A stretch of 38,558 nt of DNA from Oscillospiraceae bacterium (GCA_029013165.1 JAQXMV010000125.1:1-38558); one strand, 5' to 3'; positions 7,130 through 16,821 are shown, counted from the stretch's first letter. Notes: generated by a model from the letters alone, not told the origin. Numbers and translations: made by a program.

Positions 7130-8296
7130 TTAATCTACCGTTTTCGTTTTCTTAATCGCTCTCTCGTTTGCGGCAAAGAGTAATAACACAAAGCCCAAGA
7201 GTACAAATGGTGTAATTTTAAAAGTAGTCCATGAAGCAATATAACCAAAGGATAACTGAGCGAGAAAGCCGACGGCATAAGCACCGGCCATGTGATAGCC
7301 TGTGATGTCTGCGCTATAATCCTTGCCGAAGCGTGAGGGTACACTGTGTAAGACGCTCGGGAACACAGGGCCGAACCCGATGCCGATAAGCAGTAAACCG
7401 AGTATAGAGGTACTGCCAAAAGGCAAAGCCAGAATAATCATACCGAGGAAGGATATGACAATTCCACCCCGTATCATGTTATTGTCATCGACCTTTAAAG
7501 AAACGAAACCGGATATAAGCCGGCCGAGCATGATGCCGCCGTAATAAAGGGAAATCCATCGAGCGGCCTTGTCGGGACTTTCACCGAAAGCATTTACCAA
7601 AAAAGTGGCGCCCCAAGTGCCTAAAAGAAATTCCATACCGCAATATAAGCCAAGAGAAAGAATACTGGTTTTCAGTCCCTTGGTTTTCAGAATTTCAAAA
7701 AAGGATTTGTTGGGTGTTTTCAATCCCGCATCGGCTTCTTCGGCTGCCGTGTCCAGCTTTTTCCACTTATTAATAAAAATGGCAACGATCATGGCAATAA
7801 GAAACTGTAACAGCGCAATGACACGAAAGCCGTTGCGCCAGCTGCTGCCGTCATTCAAGAAAAAGGAAAGAATGATGGGGCTGATCGTGACACCGACACC
7901 CCAAAAGCAGTGCAGCCAGTTCATGTGACGGGTTTCATAGTGAAGCGAAACATAATTGTTAAGTGCTGTGTCGATAGCACCGGCTCCGTAACCGAGCACG
8001 ATGGTAAAGAACATCATCACCCAGATATTGGGGCTGAAGCTGATTCCCAACAGACCGGCAGAGGTGAGGAGGGTAGAAACAAAGGTCACTGTCGGTGTGC
8101 CGAATTTTCTGATGACCTTGCCGGATAAGAAGCTTGCGCCGCCGGTACAAAGACCTGTAATGATGCTGTAAAGGGAAGCGAAGCTCTCCTCAACGCCAAA
8201 GTCAATGTGAACAACGGGCCATGCCGCACCGAAAAGGGAATCGGGCAGACCTAAGGATATAAATACTACATATATAACGGCCAATATTGTTATCAT
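7130..8296 (-). CDS. MFS transporter
   Basis: A 388-residue major facilitator with about twelve transmembrane helices. The N-terminal part reads ILAVIYVVFISLGLPDSLFGAAWP, and SGKVIRKFGTPTV resembles the loop between helices 2 and 3. The layout resembles the FucP/GlpT-like sugar or small-metabolite group, but no residue fixes the substrate. I choose ATG 8296, preceded by AAGAGGTATATT, over the upstream TTG at 8320, which lacks a ribosome site. It is the last gene of the long minus-strand block, 97 bases after the LCP gene, with no clear promoter of its own. It may export or import a sugar related to the polysaccharide, or be unrelated. Confidence 0.85.
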   Translation of the reverse strand: MITILAVIYVVFISLGLPDSLFGAAWPVVHIDFGVEESFASLYSIITGLCTGGASFLSGKVIRKFGTPTVTFVSTLLTSAGLLGISFSPNIWVMMFFTIVLGYGAGAIDTALNNYVSLHYETRHMNWLHCFWGVGVTISPIILSFFLNDGSSWRNGFRVIALLQFLIAMIVAIFINKWKKLDTAAEEADAGLKTPNKSFFEILKTKGLKTSILSLGLYCGMEFLLGTWGATFLVNAFGESPDKAARWISLYYGGIMLGRLISGFVSLKVDDNNMIRGGIVISFLGMIILALPFGSTSILGLLLIGIGFGPVFPSVLHSVPSRFGKDYSADITGYHMAGAYAVGFLAQLSFGYIASWTTFKITPFVLLGFVLLLFAANERAIKKTKTVD

Positions 8297-8393
8297 AATA
8301 TACCTCTTACAAAATCTCAATTCATTTGTCCGACTTCTGTATCCCGATAAAAGCGCTCACAGGCGCAGAGGAAACTGCCAAAGTTTCGTGGTG

Positions 8394-9359
8394 TCACGAT
8401 AAGGGCAGATATTCTTCCTTGAGTGCTGTTCTGATTTTGGCGAGATCCGGAACGAGTACGGCCATGCCTCGGATCATGGCGTTTCGGTAGCAGCCGGAAG
8501 CCGGGACATAATGGGTGGAAACCTTCAGTCCTTTCAGGGCCGGAGCATATTTCAGAGAGTATTGCATGATCTGGCTGTTGCTCATGTCGGTGGTGATCAG
8601 CGGAAGAACAGCGTTGACTATCGCGAGCAGGTCGGAGGGGCTCTTTCCTCTCATTTTCTCGATCACAGAAAGAATCACCTTTCGCTGGCGGTTGGTTCTG
8701 CCGAAGTCGCTGTCAAGATATCGGATGCGCACATAAGTCAGCGCTTGTTCACCGTCCAGATGACACAGGCCTGCCGTGGCTGAGCCGCCGACAATTTTCG
8801 CTTCGTCTACCGTTAACTTGATGTCCACGCCGCCGACGGTGTCGATAATCTCCCGGAAACCGTCAAAATCCACCTCTGCACAGCCGTCGACGGTCACGCC
8901 GAAATTGACATAGAGGCTTTGCTTCAGGAGGGGGAATCCTCCGAAAACATAGGCGGCGTTCAGTCGGTTGTCAGAATAGCCAGGGATCTGAACATAGAGA
9001 TCGCGCAGGAAAGATATCATGGAAAGCGCATTGGTTTCCGGATTAAAGGAACAGAGAATCATGGTGTCAGAGCGCTGTCTGCCCTGTCCGGGACGCCTGT
9101 CCTGACCGACGAGTAAAATATTGATCAGGCTCTCATCGCCGAGACCTTGCTGTTCTTCCCAGGTCACTTCTTCAGGATTCAGTTCTTCCCCTTTCACATT
9201 TTCGTCCGTTTCAAAGAATTCTTCTTCGGCCGGAATGGTGGAAAAATCATCGGCGCGCTGAATTTTATTCAGAAAAATATTGGCCGTGATCAGCAGGGCT
9301 GACAGAAGAACGACAATAACGGTCAGCACAATCGCTCCGGTTTTAAGAATTTTTTTCAC
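8394..9359 (-). CDS. LytR-CpsA-Psr (LCP) family wall-polymer ligase
   Basis: A 321-residue membrane-anchored enzyme of the LCP family, which transfers undecaprenyl-linked polymers onto peptidoglycan. One N-terminal transmembrane helix (about residues 8-30) is followed by an acidic linker and the LCP domain. Motifs are INILLVGQDRRP, RSDTM at 96-100, SFLRDLYVQIPG, the core TVGGVDI, and ALTYVRIRYLDSDFGRTNRQR with the arginines that hold the pyrophosphate. The start is GTG with AAAGGAAGAG upstream. Its position at the end of the glycan cluster makes attachment of this polysaccharide to the cell wall the likely job. Family assignment is firm; the polymer substrate is inferred. Confidence 0.93.
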   Translation of the reverse strand: MKKILKTGAIVLTVIVVLLSALLITANIFLNKIQRADDFSTIPAEEEFFETDENVKGEELNPEEVTWEEQQGLGDESLINILLVGQDRRPGQGRQRSDTMILCSFNPETNALSMISFLRDLYVQIPGYSDNRLNAAYVFGGFPLLKQSLYVNFGVTVDGCAEVDFDGFREIIDTVGGVDIKLTVDEAKIVGGSATAGLCHLDGEQALTYVRIRYLDSDFGRTNRQRKVILSVIEKMRGKSPSDLLAIVNAVLPLITTDMSNSQIMQYSLKYAPALKGLKVSTHYVPASGCYRNAMIRGMAVLVPDLAKIRTALKEEYLPLS

Positions 9360-9372
9360 AGATCTCTTCCTT

Positions 9373-10632
9373 TCAGTCGATAATTCCGTAATATCGCATC
9401 AACTCTACTCGCTCTTTGCCGATTTTGACGGCGGCGGTCGGTTTGCTGGTAAGGCTGGATTTGGTTTCTTTTCTGTATTTGATGATTCGGTCAGCCCAGG
9501 CGGCAGGGAGCAGATAGGGAGAATTTTTCAGATAAGGATATTTTGCTTCCATGATTTTGCGCGGAGGAAAAACGGAATGCAGTAAACCGGCTCGTACCGG
9601 GGCTCCTTTTTCACTTTTGGCTATGGCATTGAGTGTGAAGCCGCTGCTGTGTTGCCGACTCAGGCTGGAACTGCCGTATACGCCCGCAGAAAGCATATCC
9701 TCCAGCAGTGGAGTTTCATCGGCAGTCATATCGAGCAGCCAATGAGCAAGACCGGCTGCTTGCGCATCAAGACCAAGATGCTTCTGTGCAATTTTCAATA
9801 TCGCTTCCTGGAAAGCGTCAGCCCGAACGGCCTTACAGTCCGCCATGATTTTTCCCCAGTCAATCAGGTGGCCGTATTGATTGGCATATAGTGTGATGTC
9901 GCATACCTGACGAATCCCGAAACCGCTGTGGATAAAATGCTTGAAGCAGTGGAGCATCATATACAGCATATTATCGGTGTGTGAAAGGGTATAAATATCT
10001 CTTCCGTGAATGGTTTGGGTTATTTTGTCCTCAAAGCAGCGAGAAAAAAGTGCGTTCATGGCGCTGAAAGTCTCGGAACGAGAGGAAAAGAGTCTTTGGT
10101 GCAGTTCCAGATGCAGGGGATTGTCTGTGCCGTAAAAGGCTATTTCGTCGACATTGTCCGCCGATAGATTGTGGTCGTAGGGAACATCTTTTGCTTGCAT
10201 GCCCATCTGCGAGATTATGTCCACGGCCTTTTCTGTTTCCTGCGGGCATATGAGGATATCCTCATCACCGGAGGGGCGGCAGTCAGGGTTCGGATAAAGG
10301 CTGCGGCAAAGCAGACCTTTTATGAGTATCGGTGACACACCGCCGTCTATCAGACGGTCATAGATCTGCAGAAATTTCTCGGTGCGCATGGTCTGCAGCA
10401 GGACAATTTCTCTGGCACGCTTGCGAAAGAGATTTCCGCTTTCCCCGTCGAGGGCTTTCACGCCCGGGCAGGAATAGACCGCATCAAGAACCAATGGCAG
10501 CACTCTGTGCATTTGTGCCATGGAAAAAACACTTTTCCACTGAGAGGGAGAAATATCATCTGCGTCTTTCAGGATCTCTCCTGAAAGAGCGCAGCGCACC
10601 GACTTCAGAAAAATCATTTCAACCGTGTTCAT
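9373..10632 (-). CDS. Nucleotidyltransferase-fold protein (NTP_transf_5 type)
   Basis: A 419-residue cytosolic protein whose N-terminal third matches the uncharacterised nucleotidyltransferase family often found in capsule and exopolysaccharide clusters. The marks are ILIKGLLCRSLYPNPDCRP followed by SGDEDILI, where the aspartates would bind metal. HRVLPLVLDAVY and LLQTMRTEKFLQIYDRLI precede it. The C-terminal half is helical with no recognised domain and ends in a basic segment. The start overlaps the 3' end of the VanZ gene by 14 bases. Which molecule is modified is not known; a role in modifying the surface glycan is inferred from context only. Confidence 0.8.
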   Translation of the reverse strand: MNTVEMIFLKSVRCALSGEILKDADDISPSQWKSVFSMAQMHRVLPLVLDAVYSCPGVKALDGESGNLFRKRAREIVLLQTMRTEKFLQIYDRLIDGGVSPILIKGLLCRSLYPNPDCRPSGDEDILICPQETEKAVDIISQMGMQAKDVPYDHNLSADNVDEIAFYGTDNPLHLELHQRLFSSRSETFSAMNALFSRCFEDKITQTIHGRDIYTLSHTDNMLYMMLHCFKHFIHSGFGIRQVCDITLYANQYGHLIDWGKIMADCKAVRADAFQEAILKIAQKHLGLDAQAAGLAHWLLDMTADETPLLEDMLSAGVYGSSSLSRQHSSGFTLNAIAKSEKGAPVRAGLLHSVFPPRKIMEAKYPYLKNSPYLLPAAWADRIIKYRKETKSSLTSKPTAAVKIGKERVELMRYYGIID

Positions 10633-11176
10633 GTTTCACCTTCCGCTTATTTCGTATGGTACGGATCAGATACAGGCTAAGGCCCCATGCGCCGGCGCCT
10701 GCCAGGGCGCCGAGGGTGTTTGTGAGGATATCGTCGGTTTCCGCAAGGCCCAGAGCAAAAATCCACTGTGCGCTCTCGATGATGAACCCGAAAGCCGCGC
10801 CGAAAAGCAGAGACAGAAAAGCCGCTTTTTTGAGCTCGGAAACACCAAAAACATCGGGAAGCAAAAGACCGGCCGGAAAGAACAGCAGCATATTCATCCA
10901 CAGCATACGGAGGATTTCCGGGTTGCGGCCTTGCGCGAAGCGAATGAGCTGACGAAAGGGCAGAAGTGACACTTCACGCATGGTAGGCTCCCGTGAAAAG
11001 AGCGTGATCGTCAGTGCCGCACCGCACCACAGCAGAAAAAGGCAAAGAGACAGCGGACGAAAAAGTCCGGGCGCTTTTGCCGAGAGCAGAGCCCTGACAA
11101 CTGTCCAGAGGATCACGGCGAAAAACAGGAGCAGCAGGGTTTGGCTGATGGGCATAGAATAAATTTTCAGGTACAT
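10619..11176 (-). CDS. VanZ family membrane protein
   Basis: A 185-residue protein with five or so hydrophobic helices. VanZ-like marks are the LLPFRQLIRF segment, NMLLFFPAGLLLP, the AAFLSLLFGAAFGFIIESAQWIF stretch with the conserved ESxQ, and TDDILTNTLGALAGAGAWG near the end. VanZ was named for low-level teicoplanin resistance, but the family is broad, and clustered copies probably help with wall or surface polymers. It lies between the flippase and nucleotidyltransferase-fold genes, with a 54-base gap to the flippase gene. Family assignment is good; molecular function is unknown. Confidence 0.88.
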   Translation of the reverse strand: MYLKIYSMPISQTLLLLFFAVILWTVVRALLSAKAPGLFRPLSLCLFLLWCGAALTITLFSREPTMREVSLLPFRQLIRFAQGRNPEILRMLWMNMLLFFPAGLLLPDVFGVSELKKAAFLSLLFGAAFGFIIESAQWIFALGLAETDDILTNTLGALAGAGAWGLSLYLIRTIRNKRKVKHEHG

Positions 11177-11230
11177 TTAATCAGCTTCTTTTGGGTGGGA
11201 TTTGATTCATAGAGTATTGACCGAATGGCG

Positions 11231-12778
11231 TTAATGGTTTCTTCCGAGAAGAAAAATCACTTTTTGACGCATACTTTTCAGATAGGGAACAAGAAGGCTT
11301 TTTGCATATAAATAGATATCTCTTTCCAGGAGAGAGGCGATACCGAAAAACGCGGGAACAGTTATGAGACAACTGAAAGCTGCCCAGAGAACAATCCGGG
11401 GATAGGTGGATAGGGAAACATGGGAAAGGAACCATCTCAAGCCGACGGAAAACACCAAGAACAATAGAATGTTGACAATCCACCGACGATAAGTTTTCCA
11501 TGGGCTGCGATTCAGAATTTTCCTGTTCGCATAGATGATCATATCGTTTGTGCGATAAAGCAACGCCGCAATTGTGCCGAACAAAACGCCGTAAATTCCG
11601 AAGTAATGGACGCCGATTAACGACACGATGAGATTGATCGCCGATTCCAATACGGTGCGAAGCTGGGTTTGTTTGAAATGGCCGGCAAATTTAATGACCA
11701 TATTAGAGGATTCACGGCCGTTGTTCATGAGATAGGTGGCAATGAATAAATAGGGCAGATAGGCGTCAATATAGTTGATATCAGTGACGCCTGCCGTATA
11801 GCGTCTCAGGAAAGGGAGGATAAAGGCACCGGCCACGCAGTATAAGGAACAGACAAGAGCCATGTTATAGACCTCGAAGGTATCATGCATGCGAAGATAC
11901 TCTTCTTTGGATTTGGTGTTAAAGCTTTGCCCCAGCTTATATTGTACACTGCCGTTGATGGTTCCGATGGCTGTGCTGACCATGCTGAAAAGCAGGGAAT
12001 AAAGGCCGTAAACACTGACCACTTTCAGATTATCCAGAATAGAGAGAATCAGCATATCCGTGCTGTTAAAGATCATGGCCGAAATCTGATGGATAAAGGC
12101 AGAGTTCCTTTTGCTCAGTGCCTGAAGATTGGGCTTCACTTTCAAATTCAGCCAAGGATAGCTCCGGTGAACATAGAGGACATATATCACAGATGTCAAA
12201 ACGGAATAGCCAAAATACATGGCCTGAATGACGACAACATTGCAGCCGAGATAAAGCAGCGTTATTTTTGTGATGCTGATAAGAATATTGATGACAGTTG
12301 ATATATTGGTCTCGGCATAGTTTCTGCCGTCTGCTTTAATCAGCATCAGATATTTGGCCTGTGTGAAATATCGGACAACTCCTCCGAGACCGCCGAAAGC
12401 CGTTACGGCAAAAACTGTCCAAAAGCTGAAAGATGATTTCACAGCCAGCGGAAAAATAATGCTGACAAGCAGCACGCCGACGAAATAAATCACACCGGTG
12501 CGTCTGTAATAATACTGTGTGGCAGCCAGAACGCTGTTGGTTTCAACGGTAGCCTTTCGACCCACAGTGCCGTAAAGTGACTGCAGGGCGGCATTTCCCA
12601 CCCCGGCTTCCAGGAGAGCAAAATAAGTGAAGATTTGTGTCACGGTACTGATAAGGCCGTTGGCTTCCGAGCCGAGATTCAGCAAGACAAGACGCGGAAT
12701 AATAACGCCCAGGGCAACCGTAATCAGTTGCCCTGCGAAACCGCTTATGATATTGTTCAGGCTTTTGTTTTTGTTCAT
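11231..12778 (-). CDS. Wzx-type polysaccharide flippase
   Basis: A 515-residue integral membrane protein of the MATE/MOP exporter superfamily with about 14 predicted helices. It starts with NNIISGFAGQLITVALGVI and LVLLNLGSEANGLIS, the usual opening of Wzx/RfbX proteins. It would move undecaprenyl-pyrophosphate-linked repeat units across the membrane. The ATG at 12778 has AAAAAGGAAC upstream. It sits with an EpsG/Wzy polymerase gene further upstream in the same direction, completing a Wzx/Wzy pathway. Substrate specificity cannot be read from the sequence. Confidence 0.92.
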   Translation of the reverse strand: MNKNKSLNNIISGFAGQLITVALGVIIPRLVLLNLGSEANGLISTVTQIFTYFALLEAGVGNAALQSLYGTVGRKATVETNSVLAATQYYYRRTGVIYFVGVLLVSIIFPLAVKSSFSFWTVFAVTAFGGLGGVVRYFTQAKYLMLIKADGRNYAETNISTVINILISITKITLLYLGCNVVVIQAMYFGYSVLTSVIYVLYVHRSYPWLNLKVKPNLQALSKRNSAFIHQISAMIFNSTDMLILSILDNLKVVSVYGLYSLLFSMVSTAIGTINGSVQYKLGQSFNTKSKEEYLRMHDTFEVYNMALVCSLYCVAGAFILPFLRRYTAGVTDINYIDAYLPYLFIATYLMNNGRESSNMVIKFAGHFKQTQLRTVLESAINLIVSLIGVHYFGIYGVLFGTIAALLYRTNDMIIYANRKILNRSPWKTYRRWIVNILLFLVFSVGLRWFLSHVSLSTYPRIVLWAAFSCLITVPAFFGIASLLERDIYLYAKSLLVPYLKSMRQKVIFLLGRNH

Positions 12779-12793
12779 GGTTGTTCCTTTTTC

Positions 12794-13804
12794 TTACAGT
12801 TCAAAACTTGACTTTTGATTGAGTATTGTTTCAAACGCCAAAGTTAACTCCATTTTACATTGATTATATTCTTCTTTTGATGCAAAAGCACCGTCATTTA
12901 AGCAAATGGTTTTATACTTTTGGCTTTTTATACAACTCGCTGCTTCCATATAGGAATTGGGAAGATAAAAATATTTTCCTATACTGTCTTCACTTGTAGG
13001 ATGAAATTTCCCTGAAGATATCTGCCAATATTGCATCAAAAACTGATTTACATCTTCTGCCGAACGAAACTTATGACTGCTGGTGTTTATTAAGCAATTT
13101 TCCTCTGCATTCCAAACATCTGTGAAAGTTGACTTTAGATACGGAGCCATTAAATGAGAATACTCAATTCCGGGAATACCGAAAAATACATACTTTAAAT
13201 TTCTCAATCGAGTTTTAATGTTGCCGTTATTTTTGCTTATATATTTTACGATATTCCTTTGATAATCAGACTTAGAGAAATTCCTGTTTATTACGGTCAA
13301 ATTATTTTTTAATATGTTGCTAAAAACATTATCTGTAGAATCGTAATAAAGAGGCAAAAACGAGACAAATTGTCGAGGTAAGCCATTCTGAAAAAAAAGA
13401 TCTGATTCGGTAGGAGATATCAAGAATTCATCGTCATTAAAATATAGAAACTGCTCACTTAATCCTTCAATGCGGTGGATGTTCAATTCAATTGGATTTG
13501 CGCTGAAAGTAGGAAGAAAATCATGAGGAATATAATCTTCATGTTTTACAAAATGGAGTTTATCTGCATTTAAGTTTAGCCAAGAGGGGACTTGCCCGTT
13601 AGTAACAAAATGAATTTTCCTAATCCAAGGCGCAAACTTTTCAATACCTCTAAACCAATACTTTAATAAGCCCATATCACGATACCTTTCTGTTCGTGAA
13701 TCTGTGTTCTTCTGAGGAGAGTATTGAGCACGTTCTTTTTGCCAGTCAGGATCAGCACCGTCTACCCATATTATTACAGCATCTATACAATCATGGTTGC
13801 TCAT
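12794..13804 (-). CDS. Stealth-family capsular polysaccharide phosphotransferase
   Basis: A 336-residue cytosolic enzyme of the Stealth family, which transfers hexose-1-phosphate in capsule synthesis. The first conserved region DAVIIWVDGADPDWQ lies at residues 7-21. The second begins near residue 37 with SRTERYRDMGLLKYWFRGIE, continues through KIHFVTNGQVPSWL and reaches LYFNDDEFL; the acidic cluster is probably catalytic. Later sequence such as NTSSHKFRSAEDVNQFLMQYW fits the remaining Stealth regions. The ATG follows AAAGGATAGATATT. The gene is visibly richer in A and T than most of the cluster, suggesting separate acquisition. A sugar-phosphate linkage in the polymer is therefore likely, by inference. 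Confidence 0.9.
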   Translation of the reverse strand: MSNHDCIDAVIIWVDGADPDWQKERAQYSPQKNTDSRTERYRDMGLLKYWFRGIEKFAPWIRKIHFVTNGQVPSWLNLNADKLHFVKHEDYIPHDFLPTFSANPIELNIHRIEGLSEQFLYFNDDEFLISPTESDLFFQNGLPRQFVSFLPLYYDSTDNVFSNILKNNLTVINRNFSKSDYQRNIVKYISKNNGNIKTRLRNLKYVFFGIPGIEYSHLMAPYLKSTFTDVWNAEENCLINTSSHKFRSAEDVNQFLMQYWQISSGKFHPTSEDSIGKYFYLPNSYMEAASCIKSQKYKTICLNDGAFASKEEYNQCKMELTLAFETILNQKSSFEL

Positions 13805-13809
13805 AATAT

Positions 13810-14826
13810 CTATCCTTTCAATACTTTGCTTATTTTTGTCATTGCGGCTCTGAACAGACCTAAAATCAGCACAAGTTTTCTGCTGATCTCATCCGGATAA
13901 AGCAGAGCTCTTCTTTGCGCTTTGTTTAATAATTTGATAATCTGGTTGTCGGAGTAATCATCGGCGCTTTCGATAGCATTAGGAATGATTGTAAAGCTGC
14001 TCGTATTTTCATCATATTGTTCTAATTTCAGTTTTCTCTGGCGTATATGAACATATAGTATTTCTTCTTTTTTTAGTTTTCCGTTTGACAAAAAGCAACG
14101 ATAGAGCTTTCCGTTTTTCCATAGAAAGATCTCGTTCTTTACTTGGTCATCAGTCCAGTTTTCTGTTTCATAGTTAAACAGAGTTCGACGAAAACGGCTT
14201 TGGAAAGGCTGAAGATCGCAGAAGCACTCAGGACAGAGCCAGGTCTTAATTTTCTCCTGTTTGAAAATGCGATTAATGCTGGTGTGTCTGTCTGTAGGCC
14301 ATTCGTCAAAAATCCAATGGCGACTGTCGGAAAAGGCGTCTTCAAAGCATTGGGAGTATGTTTTGTCCGGTTTACGGTAAAGGGAATTAATTTCGGGACA
14401 ATTGCGGAAAAGAGTGAAATGACCGAGACACAGGATTTTGTCATAGGTAGTTAGAATCTCTTCGGTAACAAAATTGCTGATTTTGCCGAAATACTGATCC
14501 AGATCGCAGTGCCCCCAAAAACGATACTCTTTCAGTTCCTCAGCAAATATTTCTCCAAAGGCCGGTCGAAAATCACAAATTTTATAAGGATAAGGCAAAG
14601 AAATAGGAAAGTCAAAATTAGACTGGATGCGGTTGCGGAAATCGTCAAATGAGCAATAAATAACATGTACATTTTCGGGATAGGGATGATAACTCCGATC
14701 ATCGGTTATGATCATCCAGTCATAGTCGTTATTTTCTGAGCAGGTGCGCAGAAAAATATTCAGATAATTCGGAAGTGTTCCGAAATACGGAATTATAAAA
14801 CAGGCTTTTCTATTTTGCACGTTCAT
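13810..14826 (-). CDS. DUF6625-type putative glycosyltransferase
   Basis: A 338-residue protein resembling the DUF6625 family found in glycan clusters. It opens ACFIIPYFGTLPNYLNIFLR, then DYDWMIITDDRSY, and has FWGHCDLDQYFGKI, whose GHCDLD is a plausible metal/nucleotide-sugar-binding DxD. LPYPYKICDFRPAFGEIF precedes it. I take ATG 14826 with GTGAGGTATAAA upstream, not the frame start at 14877, which would overlap the neighbouring gene. It is AT-rich like the Stealth gene and separated from it by only five bases. Glycosyltransferase activity is inferred from fold marks and context. Confidence 0.78.
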   Translation of the reverse strand: MNVQNRKACFIIPYFGTLPNYLNIFLRTCSENNDYDWMIITDDRSYHPYPENVHVIYCSFDDFRNRIQSNFDFPISLPYPYKICDFRPAFGEIFAEELKEYRFWGHCDLDQYFGKISNFVTEEILTTYDKILCLGHFTLFRNCPEINSLYRKPDKTYSQCFEDAFSDSRHWIFDEWPTDRHTSINRIFKQEKIKTWLCPECFCDLQPFQSRFRRTLFNYETENWTDDQVKNEIFLWKNGKLYRCFLSNGKLKKEEILYVHIRQRKLKLEQYDENTSSFTIIPNAIESADDYSDNQIIKLLNKAQRRALLYPDEISRKLVLILGLFRAAMTKISKVLKG

Positions 14827-14834
14827 TTTATACC

Positions 14835-15812
14835 TCACATTCGTCCGACAGCACGGTAAAATCTGCAGTATAGGCAATCGGTTTTCTTTTCGTCGGATAA
14901 AAGAAAAATGATTAGCCGAATTTTTTTTGTCATACTGATATAGGGACTATTTAGTATTTGCTTTCGATACTTTTGCGTAAAGGCTTTTATCGTTTCGAGT
15001 TCTTCGGTGTTTCCATCTTGACCGATCAGATGATCTATATTATACATCGCAGTGTCCCATGTTTTGCTCAGGCACTTCGGAAGACAGGACGGATACTTCT
15101 TTTCGATGAAAGTGGTGTTTCTCATCCAAGCGAAAAACCAGTCCATTTTCTTTTTGCTGTAAGATTGAGAAGTAATACTGTTTTCTCTCTGCAAATAAAG
15201 ATAGATCTCGTCTTCAACCAGTGCAATTTTTCGGCAGCGTGAGAGCAAATCAAACATGATGGCTTCATCTTCATGTATTTTTCCGGTAGGGAACAGAATG
15301 TCTTTATGCACATCTTTTTTGTAAAGCTTGCCCCATGCACCCCAGCTTTTCATGGCAAAATAGTCGATGGCCTCTTCAAAAGTCATTTCTGCATTTGTGT
15401 AGTCAAGACCGTGGTTCATTACTTCTGCGTTTTCATTCACGCAGAGGTAATCACCGCAAACAATATCCGCGTCGGTTTCGATTGCTTTTGAAAATAAAAT
15501 TTCAACTGCATTGTGGGTTATGGAATCATCTGAATCAATGAAGAAAAGATACTCCCCCCGGCTGGCGGCCATGCCGCAATTTCGTGCATCTGAAAGTCCG
15601 CCGTTTTTCTTGTGAATGACAAAAATACGGCTGTCGTTTGAAGCAAGACGATCGCATATTTCCGGACACTGATCAGGTGAACCGTCATCGACTAAAATAA
15701 TTTCTAGGTTTTTATAGGTCTGTTCCATAACGGATCGAACACATTTTTCCAGGTAGGGCTGTGTCTTATAGACCGGTATGATTACCGAAATCAATGGCAT
15801 AATATGATTCAT
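14835..15812 (-). CDS. Glycosyltransferase family 2
   Basis: A 325-residue GT2 (GT-A fold) enzyme using a nucleotide sugar at the cytosolic membrane face. Motifs are ISVIIPVYKTQPYLEKCVRS at the N-terminus, EIILVDDGSPD near 37, NGGLSDARNCGM near 70 and the DxD segment FFIDSDD near 92. The C-terminal 200 residues are helical with a hydrophobic end segment KIRLIIFLLSD. The start ATG is preceded by GAGGAGAATAAC. It shares its architecture, including SWGAWGKLYKKD and FPTGKIHEDEAI, with the adjacent gene at 15814, so the two probably arose by duplication. Donor and acceptor are unknown. Confidence 0.93.
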   Translation of the reverse strand: MNHIMPLISVIIPVYKTQPYLEKCVRSVMEQTYKNLEIILVDDGSPDQCPEICDRLASNDSRIFVIHKKNGGLSDARNCGMAASRGEYLFFIDSDDSITHNAVEILFSKAIETDADIVCGDYLCVNENAEVMNHGLDYTNAEMTFEEAIDYFAMKSWGAWGKLYKKDVHKDILFPTGKIHEDEAIMFDLLSRCRKIALVEDEIYLYLQRENSITSQSYSKKKMDWFFAWMRNTTFIEKKYPSCLPKCLSKTWDTAMYNIDHLIGQDGNTEELETIKAFTQKYRKQILNSPYISMTKKIRLIIFLLSDEKKTDCLYCRFYRAVGRM

Positions 15813-15813
15813 G

Positions 15814-16821
15814 TTATTCTCCTCGAACTCCTCGCTTTTTTCTTATCAATATTCTGTATAATGCGAAAGGCAGATGCCTAAGTGTCAACAGCCGAATTGT
15901 CTGCCGGACACCGTGGCGGTAAGCTTTCCGGAGATGAGGATAATAGATTTTGAGACAGTGATGAAGCTCTGACACCCATGACGCCTCAAAAGAATCTGTA
16001 AGTGCGATTTCTGTCAAAGACCACATGATGCTTGCACACAGACGATCTGCTGCCAGCTCCTCAAGCTCCGGATATCTTTCCCTGATCCACTGATAATTGT
16101 TTTCGCAGTGCCGGTACCATGCGAGCTTCTTTTCGGAAAAAGAAGAGGTCGTAATGCTTTCCGGACGGCAGCGGTAGTTATAGATGATCTGATCCGTTAC
16201 GGCGACGGTTTCACAGCGTTCCAGAATCTGCAGAACAATGGCCTCGTCCTCGTTGATCTCTCCGTCAGGAAAATAAAGGCCATCGTGGATCTCTCTGCGG
16301 TAAAGCTTTGCCCAGGCCGCACAGCCGTTGCGGAAAAAATCGGCCATAGCCTGTTGCTTGGTTAAGAGGCTTTCACCCTCCCGTTCACCGGGATATTTTC
16401 TGAGGATGCGATAACTTCCATCCTCCACTCTCTGATAGCCTCCGATGGCAAGCTGAGAGCCGTGTTTGCTGATAAGCCGGTAAAGAACACTGACGGTGTC
16501 GCATTCAAGCCAGTCATCGCTATCGACAAACAACAGATATTCGCCCTTGCAGGCTCTCAAGCCGGTGTTTCTGGCCCGGGAAAGACCGCCGTTTTCTTGG
16601 TGTATGACCTGAACACGGCTGTCGGATTGTGCATATTCATCGCAAATGGCTCCGGAAGTATCCGTCGAACCGTCGTCAATCATAATGATTTCAAGATTTC
16701 GATAGTGCTGGGCAAGAATGGATTCGACACACTCACGAAGATAATTTTCAACATTATATACGGGTACAATCACAGAGATCAATGGCTCTTCTGCTGTAAT
16801 GTTTCCATTAAATTCTCCCAT
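15814..16821 (-). CDS. Glycosyltransferase family 2, sister of the downstream GT2
   Basis: A 335-residue GT2 enzyme. The catalytic domain shows ISVIVPVYNVENYLRECVES, EIIMIDDGSTD, NGGLSRARNTGL and the DxD segment LFVDSDDW. AAWAKLYRREI and FPDGEINEDEAIVL correspond to matching stretches in the next gene downstream, indicating a tandem paralogous pair that may add consecutive sugars. It overlaps the end of the GT4 gene by 43 bases and is separated from the sister gene by a single base. The C-terminus is basic (RKKRG). Sugar specificity unknown. Confidence 0.93.
   Translation of the reverse strand: MGEFNGNITAEEPLISVIVPVYNVENYLRECVESILAQHYRNLEIIMIDDGSTDTSGAICDEYAQSDSRVQVIHQENGGLSRARNTGLRACKGEYLLFVDSDDWLECDTVSVLYRLISKHGSQLAIGGYQRVEDGSYRILRKYPGEREGESLLTKQQAMADFFRNGCAAWAKLYRREIHDGLYFPDGEINEDEAIVLQILERCETVAVTDQIIYNYRCRPESITTSSFSEKKLAWYRHCENNYQWIRERYPELEELAADRLCASIMWSLTEIALTDSFEASWVSELHHCLKIYYPHLRKAYRHGVRQTIRLLTLRHLPFALYRILIRKKRGVRGE

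Noticed and set aside
8297..8393. Separate promoter and terminator between the LCP and MFS genes
   Set aside because: Only weak partial matches (GCGC-CTGTGA-GCGC, scattered -10-like strings) were found.
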